A DNA stretch of 64,000 bases from an uncultured Pelagibacteraceae bacterium (GTDB lineage: Bacteria > Pseudomonadota > Alphaproteobacteria > Pelagibacterales > Pelagibacteraceae), in contig CACDZR010000003.1 in assembly GCA_902557235.1 (NCBI GenBank), positions 1 to 64,000 on the forward strand, read 5' to 3'. The notes under the pieces are model-generated. The model did not search any database. It saw only the letters and a program-made list of their open reading frames with translations, and was not told the origin of the DNA. The position numbers and the translations under genes were made by a program. Shown one piece after another: positions 1 to 11,137 of the stretch; position 1 is the stretch's first letter; every line of letters starts with the position of its first letter.

Positions 1-781
1 AATCAGAAAATTTTTCTCTATTTTCTAATATATAACTGGGTAATTCCTCATCTTTTATAATTGTAAAATTAAAATCTCTATCAAATAAATCTTTATGAGA
101 ATTTATTTTTTCACTAATTTGATTAATATCTGTAAATTTCTTTTTATTAAACTCCGAGTGAGCAAATGATTTTATTTTTTTACTGACATCCTCGAGAGGC
201 ATTACAAAAGAAAAATGCCAGCCACCTTTATCTACAATGTTCCATTTGATTTTGTCCAATCTATAAAACGGATAATTTTTTACTTTTTGATTCCTTAACC
301 ATTGGGGATTTTTCAAATATTTTAATTTACACATTTTCGACCCATACCAATTTGGCTCAGAGGCGTTGAGTAAGTTAAATTTATAGTAAATCATTTTCTG
401 TTTAAAAGCAGTATATTTTCTTTTATCTATAAGCACTTGGTTAATTTCTTCCAAATTTGGTATTTCATCAATGTCTGAAATAATTATGTAATCTTCTTGA
501 TGTGTATTTTCTAAAGCTTTTAAAATATAATTTCGATGATAATTCTCTCTTTCCCAATTATTAAAACCATTTGGAAAATCTTCTAATTTTAAATAAATGA
601 TTTTTTCTTTAAACTTTTTAAAGTTTTCTATATTGAAATTATAATTTTCTTTTATTACTCCACTGTGATTATATCTTGCCTCAATGATCACAAACTTATC
701 AATATGTTTATCTAATAAATTTAACCTTAATTCTAATATTAGATCCTCATTATTATAAAGAAAACAATCTATGATATTCAT
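1..781 (-). CDS. Glycosyltransferase family 17-like protein, 3'-truncated by window edge
   Basis: Open minus frame from ATG at 779-781 to the window edge; translation MNIIDCFLYNNEDLILELRLNLLDKHIDKFVIIEARYNHSG...DYIIISDIDEIPN resembles GT17 (N-acetylglucosaminyltransferase) proteins. Not in the ORF track. Confidence 0.8.
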   Translation of the reverse strand, partial: MNIIDCFLYNNEDLILELRLNLLDKHIDKFVIIEARYNHSGVIKENYNFNIENFKKFKEKIIYLKLEDFPNGFNNWERENYHRNYILKALENTHQEDYIIISDIDEIPNLEEINQVLIDKRKYTAFKQKMIYYKFNLLNASEPNWYGSKMCKLKYLKNPQWLRNQKVKNYPFYRLDKIKWNIVDKGGWHFSFVMPLEDVSKKIKSFAHSEFNKKKFTDINQISEKINSHKDLFDRDFNFTIIKDEELPSYILENREKFSD

Positions 782-783
782 TT

Positions 784-2589
784 TCAATCTTTGTTGATTT
801 TTAAAACTCCTATAAAAGCTTCTTGCGGTATCTCTACTCTACCAAACTGTTTAGATCTTGCCTTTCCCTTTTTTTGTTTCTCCAATAACTTTCTTTTTCT
901 GTCAGTTGCGCCTCCCCCATGAATTTTAGTTAATACATCTTTCTTAAATCCCTTGATTGTTTCTCGCGCAATAATTTTGCCTCCTATAGCTGCTTGAACT
1001 GGTATCATAAAATTATGTCTAGGTATCAAATCTTTAAGTTTCTCACATACTTCTCTTCCAGTTTTTTGTGCGAAATCTTTATGTATCATCATGGCTAAGG
1101 CATCTACTGGTTCACCATTTACTAAAATTCCAAGTTTGACTAGATCACCTTCTCTATGATTAATAATCTCATAATCAAAACTTGCATATCCACTAGTCAT
1201 TGATTTTATTCTATCATTGAAATCAAAGACAACTTCATTAAGAGGTAATTCATAATTTATTACAGCTCTATTCCCCGAATAAGAAAGGTTTGTTTGAATA
1301 CCTCTCTTATCCTGACATAACTTAATTAGTGAACCTAAATATGTGTCTGGAGTTATAATTGTGGCTTTAATCCAAGGCTCCTCGATTGACTTGATTAATG
1401 TGGGATCTGGAAGTGAAGAGGGATTCTGTAAATCTATACTCTTTCCATTATTCAAATTCACTTTGTATACAACACCTGGGGTAGTTGTTAAAAGATTTAC
1501 GTCAAATTCTCTTTCTAATCTTTCTGATATTATCTCCAAATGAAGCAATCCCAAAAATCCACATCTAAAACCAAGTCCTAAAGCTGATGAGGACTCAGGT
1601 TCAAAAGAAAAACTTGCATCGTTAAGTTGTAATTTAGCTAGACCATCTTTTAGTTTTTGATATTCAGAACTATCTACCGGAAATAAACCACAAAACACAA
1701 CTGGTTTGCTGGGTTTAAAACCTGGCAAAGGATCTACCAATTCTTTGGTAGCATCACAAATAGTATCACCAACTTTTGTTTCTGATAAAACTTTAATTCC
1801 AGTTGTAATGAAGCCTATTTCACCAGTATTTAGTTCATCTATATTTTTTGCTTTTGGAGTAAATACTCCAACTTTTTCAACAATATAATCTTGATTTGTA
1901 GAAAGCATTTTTATTTTCATATTTTTTTTTAGTCGACCATTTATAACTCTTACCAAAATTACAACACCAAGATAAGTGTCATACCAGCTGTCAACCAGTA
2001 AACATTTTAAATCTTTATCAATTTCTCCTTCAGGACCAGGAAGTTGGTTAATTATTTGTTCTAAGATTTCACTTATACCTTCTCCAGTTTTGCCAGAACA
2101 AGGGACTGCTTTATCAGTATCAATCCCTATAACATCTTCAATTTGCTTTTTAGTTCTGTCTAGGTCTGACGCTGGTAAATCAATCTTATTAAGAACTGGA
2201 ATAATTTCATGATCAATGTCTAAAGCTTGATATACATTAGCCAATGTTTGAGCTTCGACACCTTGTGTGCTATCAACAATTAATATTGATCCCTCACATG
2301 CATATAACGATCTACTCACTTCATAGCTAAAATCGACATGACCTGGTGTATCAATAATATTTAATATGTAATTTTTTCCATTTTTAGATTTATAATTTAA
2401 TTTAACAGTTTGGGCTTTGATTGTAATTCCTCGCTCTCTTTCGATATCCATTGAGTCTAGAACCTGCTCTTTCATTTCCCTCTCTGTCAGGCCTCCACAC
2501 TTATGGATAATTCTATCTGCTATCGTTGATTTACCGTGATCGATGTGCGCAATTATTGCAAAATTTCTAATATTATCAATAGTGCTCAT
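784..2589 (-). CDS. lepA: Elongation factor 4 (LepA)
   Basis: [27 protein letters not shown] GTPase motif; start placed at internal ATG 2589, just after the pheT stop, rather than 2631. Confidence 0.96.
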   Translation of the reverse strand: MSTIDNIRNFAIIAHIDHGKSTIADRIIHKCGGLTEREMKEQVLDSMDIERERGITIKAQTVKLNYKSKNGKNYILNIIDTPGHVDFSYEVSRSLYACEGSILIVDSTQGVEAQTLANVYQALDIDHEIIPVLNKIDLPASDLDRTKKQIEDVIGIDTDKAVPCSGKTGEGISEILEQIINQLPGPEGEIDKDLKCLLVDSWYDTYLGVVILVRVINGRLKKNMKIKMLSTNQDYIVEKVGVFTPKAKNIDELNTGEIGFITTGIKVLSETKVGDTICDATKELVDPLPGFKPSKPVVFCGLFPVDSSEYQKLKDGLAKLQLNDASFSFEPESSSALGLGFRCGFLGLLHLEIISERLEREFDVNLLTTTPGVVYKVNLNNGKSIDLQNPSSLPDPTLIKSIEEPWIKATIITPDTYLGSLIKLCQDKRGIQTNLSYSGNRAVINYELPLNEVVFDFNDRIKSMTSGYASFDYEIINHREGDLVKLGILVNGEPVDALAMMIHKDFAQKTGREVCEKLKDLIPRHNFMIPVQAAIGGKIIARETIKGFKKDVLTKIHGGGATDRKRKLLEKQKKGKARSKQFGRVEIPQEAFIGVLKINKD

Positions 2590-2596
2590 TTGAGTA

Positions 2597-5002
2597 TTAG
2601 GATCGAATTTTAGCGCCAGTTTTATTTTCAACTGTCTTTATTATCAAGTTATTAATTTGTTCTAAATCAGCCTCATTTAAAGTTTTTTCAGATGACTGTA
2701 TTGTTACACTGATTGCAATTGATTTTTGGTTTTCGGGGATATTATCACCTTGATAAAGGTCAAAAACTTTAACATCTTTCACTAAACTTTTATCAATACT
2801 AGAAATACAATTTATCAAATCTTGGGCATTCACATCTTTGTTTACTAAAAATGCAAAATCTCTTTCTGACTTTTGATAGTCAGAAAACGAAAATTTTACT
2901 TTAAGATCATTTAGAGTTTTCTCCGGTAATTTTAAATTATCCATAAAAATCTCAAAACCAACTAAAGCCTCAGTTTTCATATCAATCTGCTTTAAAATAT
3001 TAGGATGTATTTCTCCAAAATATGCAGCCATTTGATCTTTTCCATTATCTAAAAATAATCTTCCTGATTTACCAGGGTGATAATAATCAGGTGTTTTGTT
3101 ATCAACAAAAAATTTTTGAGAGTCATAACCAGCTTCAACTAAAGTTTGGATTACGTCTCTTTTCGCATCAAATACATCTATGTTTCTATCTTTTTCAATC
3201 CAAGATAATCTTGATTTTTTTCCTGCTGACAAACCACAGACTACTGTATTCTGTTCACCAGGATTAAGACCGTTAAAAATAGGGCCTATTTCAAATATTG
3301 ATAAATCCTTAAAACCTCTATCGAGATTTTTATTCATGTACATGATTAAATTAGAAAATATCGAATTCCTTAAAACTCCTAATTCCGAACTTATAGGATT
3401 AATAATTTTAATCTCTTTTTTTGTATCTCTAAAATAGTCATTATAACGTTGGTCTGTGAACGACCAAGTGATTGTCTCCAAATAACCTTTGGAGGCAATT
3501 GATCTTTGTAAAAAATGAAATAATTTCTGAAATTTATTTAAAGTAGGTTTTTTTCTTTGTTTAATTGGCTCTATATACTTTATCTTTTCATAACCACTTA
3601 TTCTTACCAACTCCTCAACAATATCTACTTCCTGTGAAATATCTGGTCTCCATGAAGGGACGGCTAATTTGAGTCTTTTCTTATCCTTTTTAACTTCAAA
3701 ACCAAGATCCTCCAAAATTTTAATCATTTCTTTAAAAGAGATTTTAAAACCAGATATTTTTTCAAAAATATTTGGGTCAAATACTATTTTTTTTGTTTTG
3801 TAAGTCTCTAATTTTTGAATATCAATTTTGCTAATTTCGCCACCACAAATCTCTTTTATTAATTTCGCAGCTTTATTTAAACCATCTTCGATTGATAACG
3901 GATCTACACCTCTTTCAAATCTAAACTTTGCATCAGTTTCGAGATTCAATATTTTTGCTGTCTTTCTTATTGACCCTGGTTCAAAATAAGCTGACTCAAG
4001 TAATATATTTTTTGTATCAAGTTCTGTACCAGATCTTGTGCCACCAATAATTCCTCCAAGTCCTAAAACACCTCTATTATCGCTAATAACACACATGCCA
4101 CTCTCCAATTTATAATTTTTATTATCAAGTGCTGTGAACTCTTCTCCAGGCTGAGAGTTTCGAACAATTATACCTTTTTCAATTTTATCAGCATCATAAG
4201 CATGCAATGGACGATTAATATCAAGCATAACATAATTTGTAATGTCAACTATTGCTGAAATAGGTTTTTGACCAATAGAAATTAATTTATCTTTAAGCCA
4301 TTGAGGGCTTTCTGAATTTTTTACATTTGTTATTAAACAACTTCCAAACGCAGTGCATCCTTGTCCTTTTTCTTTATTAATTTTTACATTTAAGGTGTGT
4401 TTGTTTTTTGAATGAATTTTTTTTTCATTAAAATCTACTAATTTTCCAAAACCTGATGCGGCAAGATCTCTTGCAATTCCTCTAATTCCAAGACAATCTG
4501 GTCTATTGGGTGTTATAGATAAATCAATAAGGTTTGATTTTGATTTTGAAAAATAACTTTTACCAATATTCTTTTTATATCCCATTGGTAATTCGGTAAT
4601 TCCATCGCTCTGATCAGACAAATTTAATTCAGATTCAGAACAAAGCATTCCGTAAGAGGTAATACCCCTAATTTTAGCAACTACTAATTTCATCTTTGTT
4701 TTGGGTATTACTGCACCTGGAGGAGCATATATAGTAAGTAACCCCTCTTTTGCATTTGCAGCACCACATACAACTTTTTTAATTTCATTTTTTCCAATAT
4801 TTACATCACACACTTTTAGTCGATCTGCATTTGGGTGTTTTTCAGTTTTTATTATTTCAGCTACTTTGAATAATTCGTTATCAGCAGAGAGATTTTCTAC
4901 ACTTTCTACTTCTAGACCAATATTGGTAAGTTGCTCTAAAAGATTTTTTTCTTTCAAATTTGTCTTTAAATGATCTTTTAGCCAATCAAATGTTACTTTC
5001 AT
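2597..5002 (-). CDS. pheT: Phenylalanine--tRNA ligase beta subunit
   Basis: [14 protein letters not shown]..., full-length PheT with tRNA-binding and B5 domains; adjacent to pheS. Confidence 0.96.
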   Translation of the reverse strand: MKVTFDWLKDHLKTNLKEKNLLEQLTNIGLEVESVENLSADNELFKVAEIIKTEKHPNADRLKVCDVNIGKNEIKKVVCGAANAKEGLLTIYAPPGAVIPKTKMKLVVAKIRGITSYGMLCSESELNLSDQSDGITELPMGYKKNIGKSYFSKSKSNLIDLSITPNRPDCLGIRGIARDLAASGFGKLVDFNEKKIHSKNKHTLNVKINKEKGQGCTAFGSCLITNVKNSESPQWLKDKLISIGQKPISAIVDITNYVMLDINRPLHAYDADKIEKGIIVRNSQPGEEFTALDNKNYKLESGMCVISDNRGVLGLGGIIGGTRSGTELDTKNILLESAYFEPGSIRKTAKILNLETDAKFRFERGVDPLSIEDGLNKAAKLIKEICGGEISKIDIQKLETYKTKKIVFDPNIFEKISGFKISFKEMIKILEDLGFEVKKDKKRLKLAVPSWRPDISQEVDIVEELVRISGYEKIKYIEPIKQRKKPTLNKFQKLFHFLQRSIASKGYLETITWSFTDQRYNDYFRDTKKEIKIINPISSELGVLRNSIFSNLIMYMNKNLDRGFKDLSIFEIGPIFNGLNPGEQNTVVCGLSAGKKSRLSWIEKDRNIDVFDAKRDVIQTLVEAGYDSQKFFVDNKTPDYYHPGKSGRLFLDNGKDQMAAYFGEIHPNILKQIDMKTEALVGFEIFMDNLKLPEKTLNDLKVKFSFSDYQKSERDFAFLVNKDVNAQDLINCISSIDKSLVKDVKVFDLYQGDNIPENQKSIAISVTIQSSEKTLNEADLEQINNLIIKTVENKTGAKIRS

Positions 5003-6066
5003 CGACTAAGACCTCTGTAATTTGTAGGTACATCTAAAGGGTCAAATCCAAAATGATTTAACCATCTATAATCACAATCAAAAAAAGCTCTTAAATCGTT
5101 TATCCCATATTTCAACATAGCAAGTCTATCAATCCCAATACCAAATGCGTATCCCTGAAACTTCGTTGGGTCTACTTTAACGTTTTTTAAGACGTTCGGA
5201 TGAACCATTCCACATCCTAAAATCTCTAACCACTGATTGCCTTCTCCTATTACAATTTTTCCATCCTTCATCTCATACCCAATATCAACTTCAGCAGATG
5301 GTTCTGTAAAAGGAAAATGGCTCGGTCTAAATCTCATCTTAATTTTATCTACTTCAAAAAACTCTTTGATAAAATAATTTAAACATCCCTTTAGATGACC
5401 CATATTTATATTCTTATCTATATAAAGTCCCTCAACCTGATGAAACATTGGTGAGTGAGTTTGATCACTATCTGATCTGTAAGTTCTTCCAGGTGCAATA
5501 ATTTTAAATGGCGGCTTACCTTTTAACATAGTCCTTATTTGAACTGGGGAGGTATGTGTTCTCAATAATTTCTGTTTTTTTTCATCTAGATAAAAAGTAT
5601 CATGCATATCTCTAGCTGGATGATTTTCAGGTGTATTTAGTGCTGTAAAATTATTATATTCATTCTCAACGTCTGGCCCTTCCTCAACGCTAAAACCTAT
5701 TTCAGAAAAAATTGATGATATTTCGTCGATCGTTTGTGAAACTGGATGAATTTTTCCTCGAACAAATGGTCTCTCAGGTAAAGTAATATCAATTTTCTCT
5801 TTTTCTAATTTTTTGTTAATTTCAGCATTTTCTACTTCATTTATTTTTGAGCTTATTAAATCTTGGAGTTCATCTTTTATAGTGTTTAAGTCAGAGGCAA
5901 ATTTTTTTCTTTCTGACTCTGCTATTGTTCCAATTTTTTTAAATTGAGTTGAAATTAATCCACTTTTACCAAATAGATCAGATTTAATTTGGTTAATTTC
6001 TGAAATATCTAATTTTCCCTTTAATTTTAAGAGAAATTCATCTTTTATTTTTTTAAGATCTGACAT
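4999..6066 (-). CDS. pheS: Phenylalanine--tRNA ligase alpha subunit
   Basis: Class II aaRS motifs ([32 protein letters not shown]). Confidence 0.96.
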   Translation of the reverse strand: MSDLKKIKDEFLLKLKGKLDISEINQIKSDLFGKSGLISTQFKKIGTIAESERKKFASDLNTIKDELQDLISSKINEVENAEINKKLEKEKIDITLPERPFVRGKIHPVSQTIDEISSIFSEIGFSVEEGPDVENEYNNFTALNTPENHPARDMHDTFYLDEKKQKLLRTHTSPVQIRTMLKGKPPFKIIAPGRTYRSDSDQTHSPMFHQVEGLYIDKNINMGHLKGCLNYFIKEFFEVDKIKMRFRPSHFPFTEPSAEVDIGYEMKDGKIVIGEGNQWLEILGCGMVHPNVLKNVKVDPTKFQGYAFGIGIDRLAMLKYGINDLRAFFDCDYRWLNHFGFDPLDVPTNYRGLSR

Positions 6067-6109
6067 TTTTACAGATTATTTCTTCAGAGAAATAAAACAA
6101 TAGTGAAGA

Positions 6110-6466
6110 TTAATTTAAAGCAGATTGAGCTTTTTGAACTATAGTTTTAAAGGCTTTCGGACTATCATACGCTATCTCAGCTAGAATTTTTCGATCAATT
6201 TTTATTCCACATTTATTTAATCCATTGATAAACTTAGAATATGTCAAACCTTCTGCTCTCACCCCAGCATTTATTCTTTGTATCCACAGTGATTTAAAAT
6301 CTCTTTTCTTATTTCTACGATCTCTGTAAGCATATTGCATGGCTTTTTCCATAGCTTGCTTCGCAACTCTGATAGTATTTTTTCTTCTGCCCCATTGGCC
6401 CTTAACAGATTTTAAAACTTTTTTATGTTTTGCTCTACTAGTTACACCTCTTTTAACTCTTGCCAT
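6110..6466 (-). CDS. rplT: 50S ribosomal protein L20
   Basis: [19 protein letters not shown]...; rpmI-rplT synteny. Confidence 0.97.
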   Translation of the reverse strand: MARVKRGVTSRAKHKKVLKSVKGQWGRRKNTIRVAKQAMEKAMQYAYRDRRNKKRDFKSLWIQRINAGVRAEGLTYSKFINGLNKCGIKIDRKILAEIAYDSPKAFKTIVQKAQSALN

Positions 6467-6467
6467 A

Positions 6468-6674
6468 TTAACCCCTTAGACTGTAAGGCATATATGACTT
6501 AACAATTTTACCATCTTGTTTTGACATAGTTGTGGTGCCCCTTAATTTTCTTATTTGAGAATTTGTTCGTTTTATCATGCCATGTCTTTTGCCAGCTTGG
6601 GCCATGATTACTTTACCCTTTGCAGATATTTTAAACCTTTTTTTTGCAGAGCTTTTTGTTTTTAATTTTGGCAT
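6468..6674 (-). CDS. rpmI: 50S ribosomal protein L35
   Basis: [22 protein letters not shown]... Confidence 0.96.
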   Translation of the reverse strand: MPKLKTKSSAKKRFKISAKGKVIMAQAGKRHGMIKRTNSQIRKLRGTTTMSKQDGKIVKSYMPYSLRG

Positions 6675-6727
6675 AATTTTGCGAGTTTATACAAAGAATG
6701 TTATTAATTTACAACTACTATTAAAGC

Positions 6728-7273
6728 TTATAAAGGCTGAATTACCATGATCATTTGCTTACCATCAAACTTTGGGTGCAATTCTACCTTGCCGATTTCT
6801 TTCATATCCTCTTTGATCTTGGTCATTAACTCATTGCCTAAATGTGAATGTTGAAGTTCTCTACCTTTAAATCTTATTGTAAATTTTACTTTATCACCTT
6901 TAGCAATAAATTTTTTTGCATTTTTGACCTTGAACTCATAATCATGTGTTTCTGTTACAGGTCTCATTTTAATTTCTTTTAGTGCGATAATTTTTTGTTT
7001 TTTTTTAGCAAGGTTCGCTTTTTTTTGTGCATCATACTTATATTTTCCCATATCCATGATTTTGCAAACTGGTGGTTTAGCATTTGGAGCTATCTCAATT
7101 AAATCTAAACCCTGATTTCTTGCCATCGATATTGCTTCATTTGTACTTATGACACCAAGATTTTCTCCATCACTACCTATAACTTGAACTTCTGGAGACG
7201 AAATTCTGTTATTAGATCTTGGACCTCGATCTTTAGTTCTTCTCTGAAAATAATTTTGCTTAAAATCTGCCAC
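6728..7273 (-). CDS. infC: Translation initiation factor IF-3
   Basis: IF-3 N- and C-terminal domains; initiates at GTG (complement of 7271-7273); thrS-infC-rpmI-rplT synteny. Confidence 0.95.
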   Translation of the reverse strand: MADFKQNYFQRRTKDRGPRSNNRISSPEVQVIGSDGENLGVISTNEAISMARNQGLDLIEIAPNAKPPVCKIMDMGKYKYDAQKKANLAKKKQKIIALKEIKMRPVTETHDYEFKVKNAKKFIAKGDKVKFTIRFKGRELQHSHLGNELMTKIKEDMKEIGKVELHPKFDGKQMIMVIQPL

Positions 7274-9193
7274 TTAAATTGAGGGTGCTTTATTTAAAGC
7301 AGAAAATGTTTTTAAAAATTTATTTAATTCCATATTTTCTTGTTTATTAGAATCCAATCTTCTAATAGTTACCGAGTTACTGTCAACTTCTTTTTTACCA
7401 CAAATTAATAAAATAGGGACTTTTGCAAGGGAATGTTCTCTTATTTTATAGTTCAAATTATGATTTTTTAAATCAACTATTGAACTCATCCCAGCTTCTT
7501 TTATTTTTTTGGAAACTTTACTTGCATATTCTTCAAAATCTTCTGAGATTGGAATTACTACTGTTTGTAACGGAGATATCCAAAATGGAAACTTACCAGC
7601 ATAATTCTCAATTAAAATTCCAATAAATCTTTCAAGTGATCCAAACAAAGCTCTATGTAACATCACTGGAACTTTTTTTGTTCCATCTTTGTCAACATAA
7701 GTAGCATCTAATCTTCCAGGTAAGTTTAAATCTACTTGTACTGTTCCACATTGCCAATCTCTACCAATTGCATCTCTTAAAACAAATTCTATTTTTGGAC
7801 CATAAAAGGCTCCTTCTCCCTTATTAATACTGTACTCTAATTTAGTTGCTTTTACTGCCTCCAGTAATGAAGCCTCAGCTTTATCCCAAACTTTATCTTC
7901 GCCCACTCTTACTTCTGGTCTGTCAGCATATTTCAAAACCACTTTTTCAAAACCTAAATCTTTATAAATATCTAAAATTAAATTAGTTACATTTAAACAC
8001 TCACTAGTGATTTGATCTTCCGAACAAAAAATATGAGCATCATCTTGTGTAAAAGCCCTTACTCTTAGAAGTCCATGCAAAGCACCTGAGGGCTCATATC
8101 GATGTACTTTGCCAAATTCTGTTATTCTTAATGGTAAGTCTCTATAACTTTTTAAACCTTGATTAAAAACTTGTATATGACCTGGACAATTCATAGGTTT
8201 TATCGCAAAAACTTTTTCATCAGGAGTCTCGGATGTATACATGTTTTCTCCATATTTTTCCCAATGTCCCGATTTTTCCCATAATAATCTATCTAATACC
8301 TCTGGGGTATTTACTTCCTTATATCCTGCTGCATCTTGGCGAGCCCGCATGTAGTTAATCAATTTTTGAAATAATGCCCAACCCTTCTCATGCCAGAAAA
8401 CAGATCCTGGGCTTTCCTCTCTGAAATGAAACAAATCCATTTCTTTACCAAGTTTTCTGTGATCTCTTTTCTCTGCTTCCTCAATTCTTTTTAAATAATC
8501 ATCTAAATCTTTTTGAGCGGCCCATCCAGTTCCGTAAATTCTTTGTAACATTTCATTATTTGAATCTCCACGCCAATATGCTCCAGCAACTTTTGTAAGT
8601 TTAAAAGCTTTACCAATTTTGCCAGATGAAACTAAGTGTGGACCTCTACATAAGTCATACCAAGTATCACCATGATGATAAACAGTTAGTTCTTCGCCCT
8701 CAGGTATACTCTCTATTATCTCTGCTTTATAGTTTTCACCAATTTCTTTAAAATGGCTTATTGCTTTATCTCTTTTCCAAACCTCTCTTTTTGTTTTTAT
8801 GTCTTTGTCAACTATTTCAGACATTTTTTTTTCTATTTTTTCTAGATCATCCTCTGTAAAGGGTTCTTTGCGAGCAAAATCATAATAAAAACCATTTTCA
8901 ATTACAGGTCCAATAGTTACTTGCGTACCAGGGTATAATTCTTGAACAGCCATCGCCATGATATGAGCGGTATCATGTCTAATAACCTCAAGTCCTTCAG
9001 GGTCTTTTGCAGTAAAAATTTTTACTGAACAATCTTTTTTAATTGTAAAATATAGATCTTTTAGCTCACCGTTCACACTCATTATCAATGCTTGTTTTGA
9101 TAATGACTTACTTATTTTTTCTGCAATATCTAAACCTGTAACCTCTTTTGGAAATTCAATATTTTTTCCATCTGGTAGAGTAATTATAGGCAT
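7274..9193 (-). CDS. thrS: Threonine--tRNA ligase
   Basis: TGS domain plus class II aaRS core ([12 protein letters not shown]). Confidence 0.97.
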   Translation of the reverse strand: MPIITLPDGKNIEFPKEVTGLDIAEKISKSLSKQALIMSVNGELKDLYFTIKKDCSVKIFTAKDPEGLEVIRHDTAHIMAMAVQELYPGTQVTIGPVIENGFYYDFARKEPFTEDDLEKIEKKMSEIVDKDIKTKREVWKRDKAISHFKEIGENYKAEIIESIPEGEELTVYHHGDTWYDLCRGPHLVSSGKIGKAFKLTKVAGAYWRGDSNNEMLQRIYGTGWAAQKDLDDYLKRIEEAEKRDHRKLGKEMDLFHFREESPGSVFWHEKGWALFQKLINYMRARQDAAGYKEVNTPEVLDRLLWEKSGHWEKYGENMYTSETPDEKVFAIKPMNCPGHIQVFNQGLKSYRDLPLRITEFGKVHRYEPSGALHGLLRVRAFTQDDAHIFCSEDQITSECLNVTNLILDIYKDLGFEKVVLKYADRPEVRVGEDKVWDKAEASLLEAVKATKLEYSINKGEGAFYGPKIEFVLRDAIGRDWQCGTVQVDLNLPGRLDATYVDKDGTKKVPVMLHRALFGSLERFIGILIENYAGKFPFWISPLQTVVIPISEDFEEYASKVSKKIKEAGMSSIVDLKNHNLNYKIREHSLAKVPILLICGKKEVDSNSVTIRRLDSNKQENMELNKFLKTFSALNKAPSI

Positions 9194-10348
9194 TTAGTTT
9201 AATAGTCTTTTATACTCTGAATATGTAGAAAAACACATTTTTTCAACATTAAATTTTTTAATTATATTACTTCTTCCTTCTTTGCCCATTAGATTTATAG
9301 ATGTTTCATCCATTGTTAATCCACGAATTATTTTTTTACTTAAAGACTCTGCGTCTCCTGATTTAAACAAAAAGCCTGTTTTTTCATCATTAATTGTCTC
9401 GTTAGATCCTCCAATATTACTAGCTATAATTAATTTTTCCATTGATTGTGCCTCTACTGCTACTCTTCCAAAAGCTTCTGGTTCTATTGAGGCTGATATA
9501 ATTATATCCGAAACTTTATAGGCTAACGCCATATCCTCACAATGATCTATAAATCTTATTTGGTTTGTTAAACGATATTGCTCTGTAAGACGAATTAATT
9601 TTTTTTTATATAGATCTCTTCCTTGATCATTTCCAAGTATAACCGCGTGAAAAGCTTCATAACCTAATTCAATTTTAACTAAGTTAATTGCCTCAATAAA
9701 CAATTCTTGTCCTTTCCATGAAGTAAGCCTACCAGGCATTAGAATTATTTTTTTTTCATCATTTATATTCCATTTTTGAAGTAAATTTTTTTCATCATTT
9801 TCTAATTTTGTAGAAGAGTCAAAATAATCAACATTTATTCCTCTAAAAATAACTAAAAATTTTTTTCGGCTTGTCAAAAATTCAGAATAGTTTTCTTTAA
9901 TATGAGAAAAAATAAAATTTGATCCCGCAATTATCAAATCAGATCTTACCATGACAGAATTGTAAAATTTTTTAAGCTTACCACTAAAATTGTAAGTTCC
10001 ATGAAATGTGGTTACAAACTTTCTATTTGTTAACTTTGTTGCAAATAAACAAGACCAAGCTGGTGCTCTACTTCTTGCGTGAACAATTGAGATTTTAAAA
10101 AACAAAATTACCCCAATTAATAAAATTGTATTGATCAAAATCAATAAAGGATTTTTGCTGTGTACTGGAAGTTTAATTAATTTTACTTTTTTTTTATCCA
10201 CAAATTTTGTTAATTCCCCTCCACTAGTTACTATAAAAGACTCACACCCATTTTCTGGTAAATAATGAGCAATATCATAACATCCAGTTTCTGCACCCCC
10301 ATAACCTAATTTTGGTATCACTTGTAAGACTTTTATATTAGATGACAT
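9194..10348 (-). CDS. Glycosyltransferase family 4/1 protein
   Basis: MSSNIKVLQVIPKLGYGGAETGCYDIA and C-terminal EPEAFGRVAVEAQSMEKLIIASNIGGSNE motif. Confidence 0.88.
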   Translation of the reverse strand: MSSNIKVLQVIPKLGYGGAETGCYDIAHYLPENGCESFIVTSGGELTKFVDKKKVKLIKLPVHSKNPLLILINTILLIGVILFFKISIVHARSRAPAWSCLFATKLTNRKFVTTFHGTYNFSGKLKKFYNSVMVRSDLIIAGSNFIFSHIKENYSEFLTSRKKFLVIFRGINVDYFDSSTKLENDEKNLLQKWNINDEKKIILMPGRLTSWKGQELFIEAINLVKIELGYEAFHAVILGNDQGRDLYKKKLIRLTEQYRLTNQIRFIDHCEDMALAYKVSDIIISASIEPEAFGRVAVEAQSMEKLIIASNIGGSNETINDEKTGFLFKSGDAESLSKKIIRGLTMDETSINLMGKEGRSNIIKKFNVEKMCFSTYSEYKRLLN

Positions 10349-10390
10349 GTAAAAAGATTATATAATAATAGAGATAACTAATAAACTTTT

Positions 10391-11137
10391 ATGAACAAAT
10401 TCAGTTACCTTAAAATAAATAAATTTAAAAAAATCAGGTACTCAAAATACAACCAAAAAAATGCAACTTACATTGTTTTTTTACATGGATTTATGTCTGA
10501 TTTAGAGGGAAAAAAACCTAAAGCTTTTTTAAATTTTGCAAAAAAAAATAAACTTGGTTTTCTTGCGCTAGAATACTCTGGTCACGGCAAATCAACTGGT
10601 AAATTTACTAATGGGAACATCACAAAATGGACTAGAGAAACAACTACATTAATTAAAAAAGTTGTTAAAAAAAATAGAATAATTTTAGTTGGTTCAAGTA
10701 TGGGATCTTGGATTTCTTTAAATCAATTTAAATTTTTTAAAAAACAAATCGTAGGTTTTTTAGGAATAGGTTCTGCACCTCAATTTTTAGACGGGTTAAT
10801 GTGGAATAAATTTTCAAAAAAAATGAAAAAAGAAATAACACAAAATAAAATAATTTATTTAAAGCATGGCAATTATGAATATCCAATTTCTTTACAATTA
10901 ATTAAAGATGGCCGAAAAAATAAAGTATTAAATAAAAAAATTTATGACAAATTAAAAGTTACCATGGTTCATGGGGAAAAGGATGAGTCTGTTCCTATTA
11001 GTTATTCAAAAAAAGTTTTAAAGATTTTCGTAAATTCTGAAAAAAAACTAGTTATCGTTAAAAATGGTGATCACAGCCTATCTTCTCCAAAATGGTTAAA
11101 TATTTTAAAAAAAGAGTTAAAAATAATTATTAGCTAA
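10391..11137 (+). CDS. Alpha/beta hydrolase
   Basis: VFLHGFMSDLEGKK, nucleophile elbow GSSMGSW, C-terminal Asp/His (HGEKDESVP, NGDHSL). Confidence 0.85.
   Translation: MNKFSYLKINKFKKIRYSKYNQKNATYIVFLHGFMSDLEGKKPKAFLNFAKKNKLGFLALEYSGHGKSTGKFTNGNITKWTRETTTLIKKVVKKNRIILVGSSMGSWISLNQFKFFKKQIVGFLGIGSAPQFLDGLMWNKFSKKMKKEITQNKIIYLKHGNYEYPISLQLIKDGRKNKVLNKKIYDKLKVTMVHGEKDESVPISYSKKVLKIFVNSEKKLVIVKNGDHSLSSPKWLNILKKELKIIIS

Noticed and set aside
1343-2212. Plus-strand ORFs (66, 60, 78 aa) inside lepA
   Set aside because: Antisense to a well-conserved gene, no recognisable family, AT-rich shadow ORFs.
3022-4973. Plus-strand ORFs inside pheT
   Set aside because: Antisense shadow ORFs over a confident essential gene.
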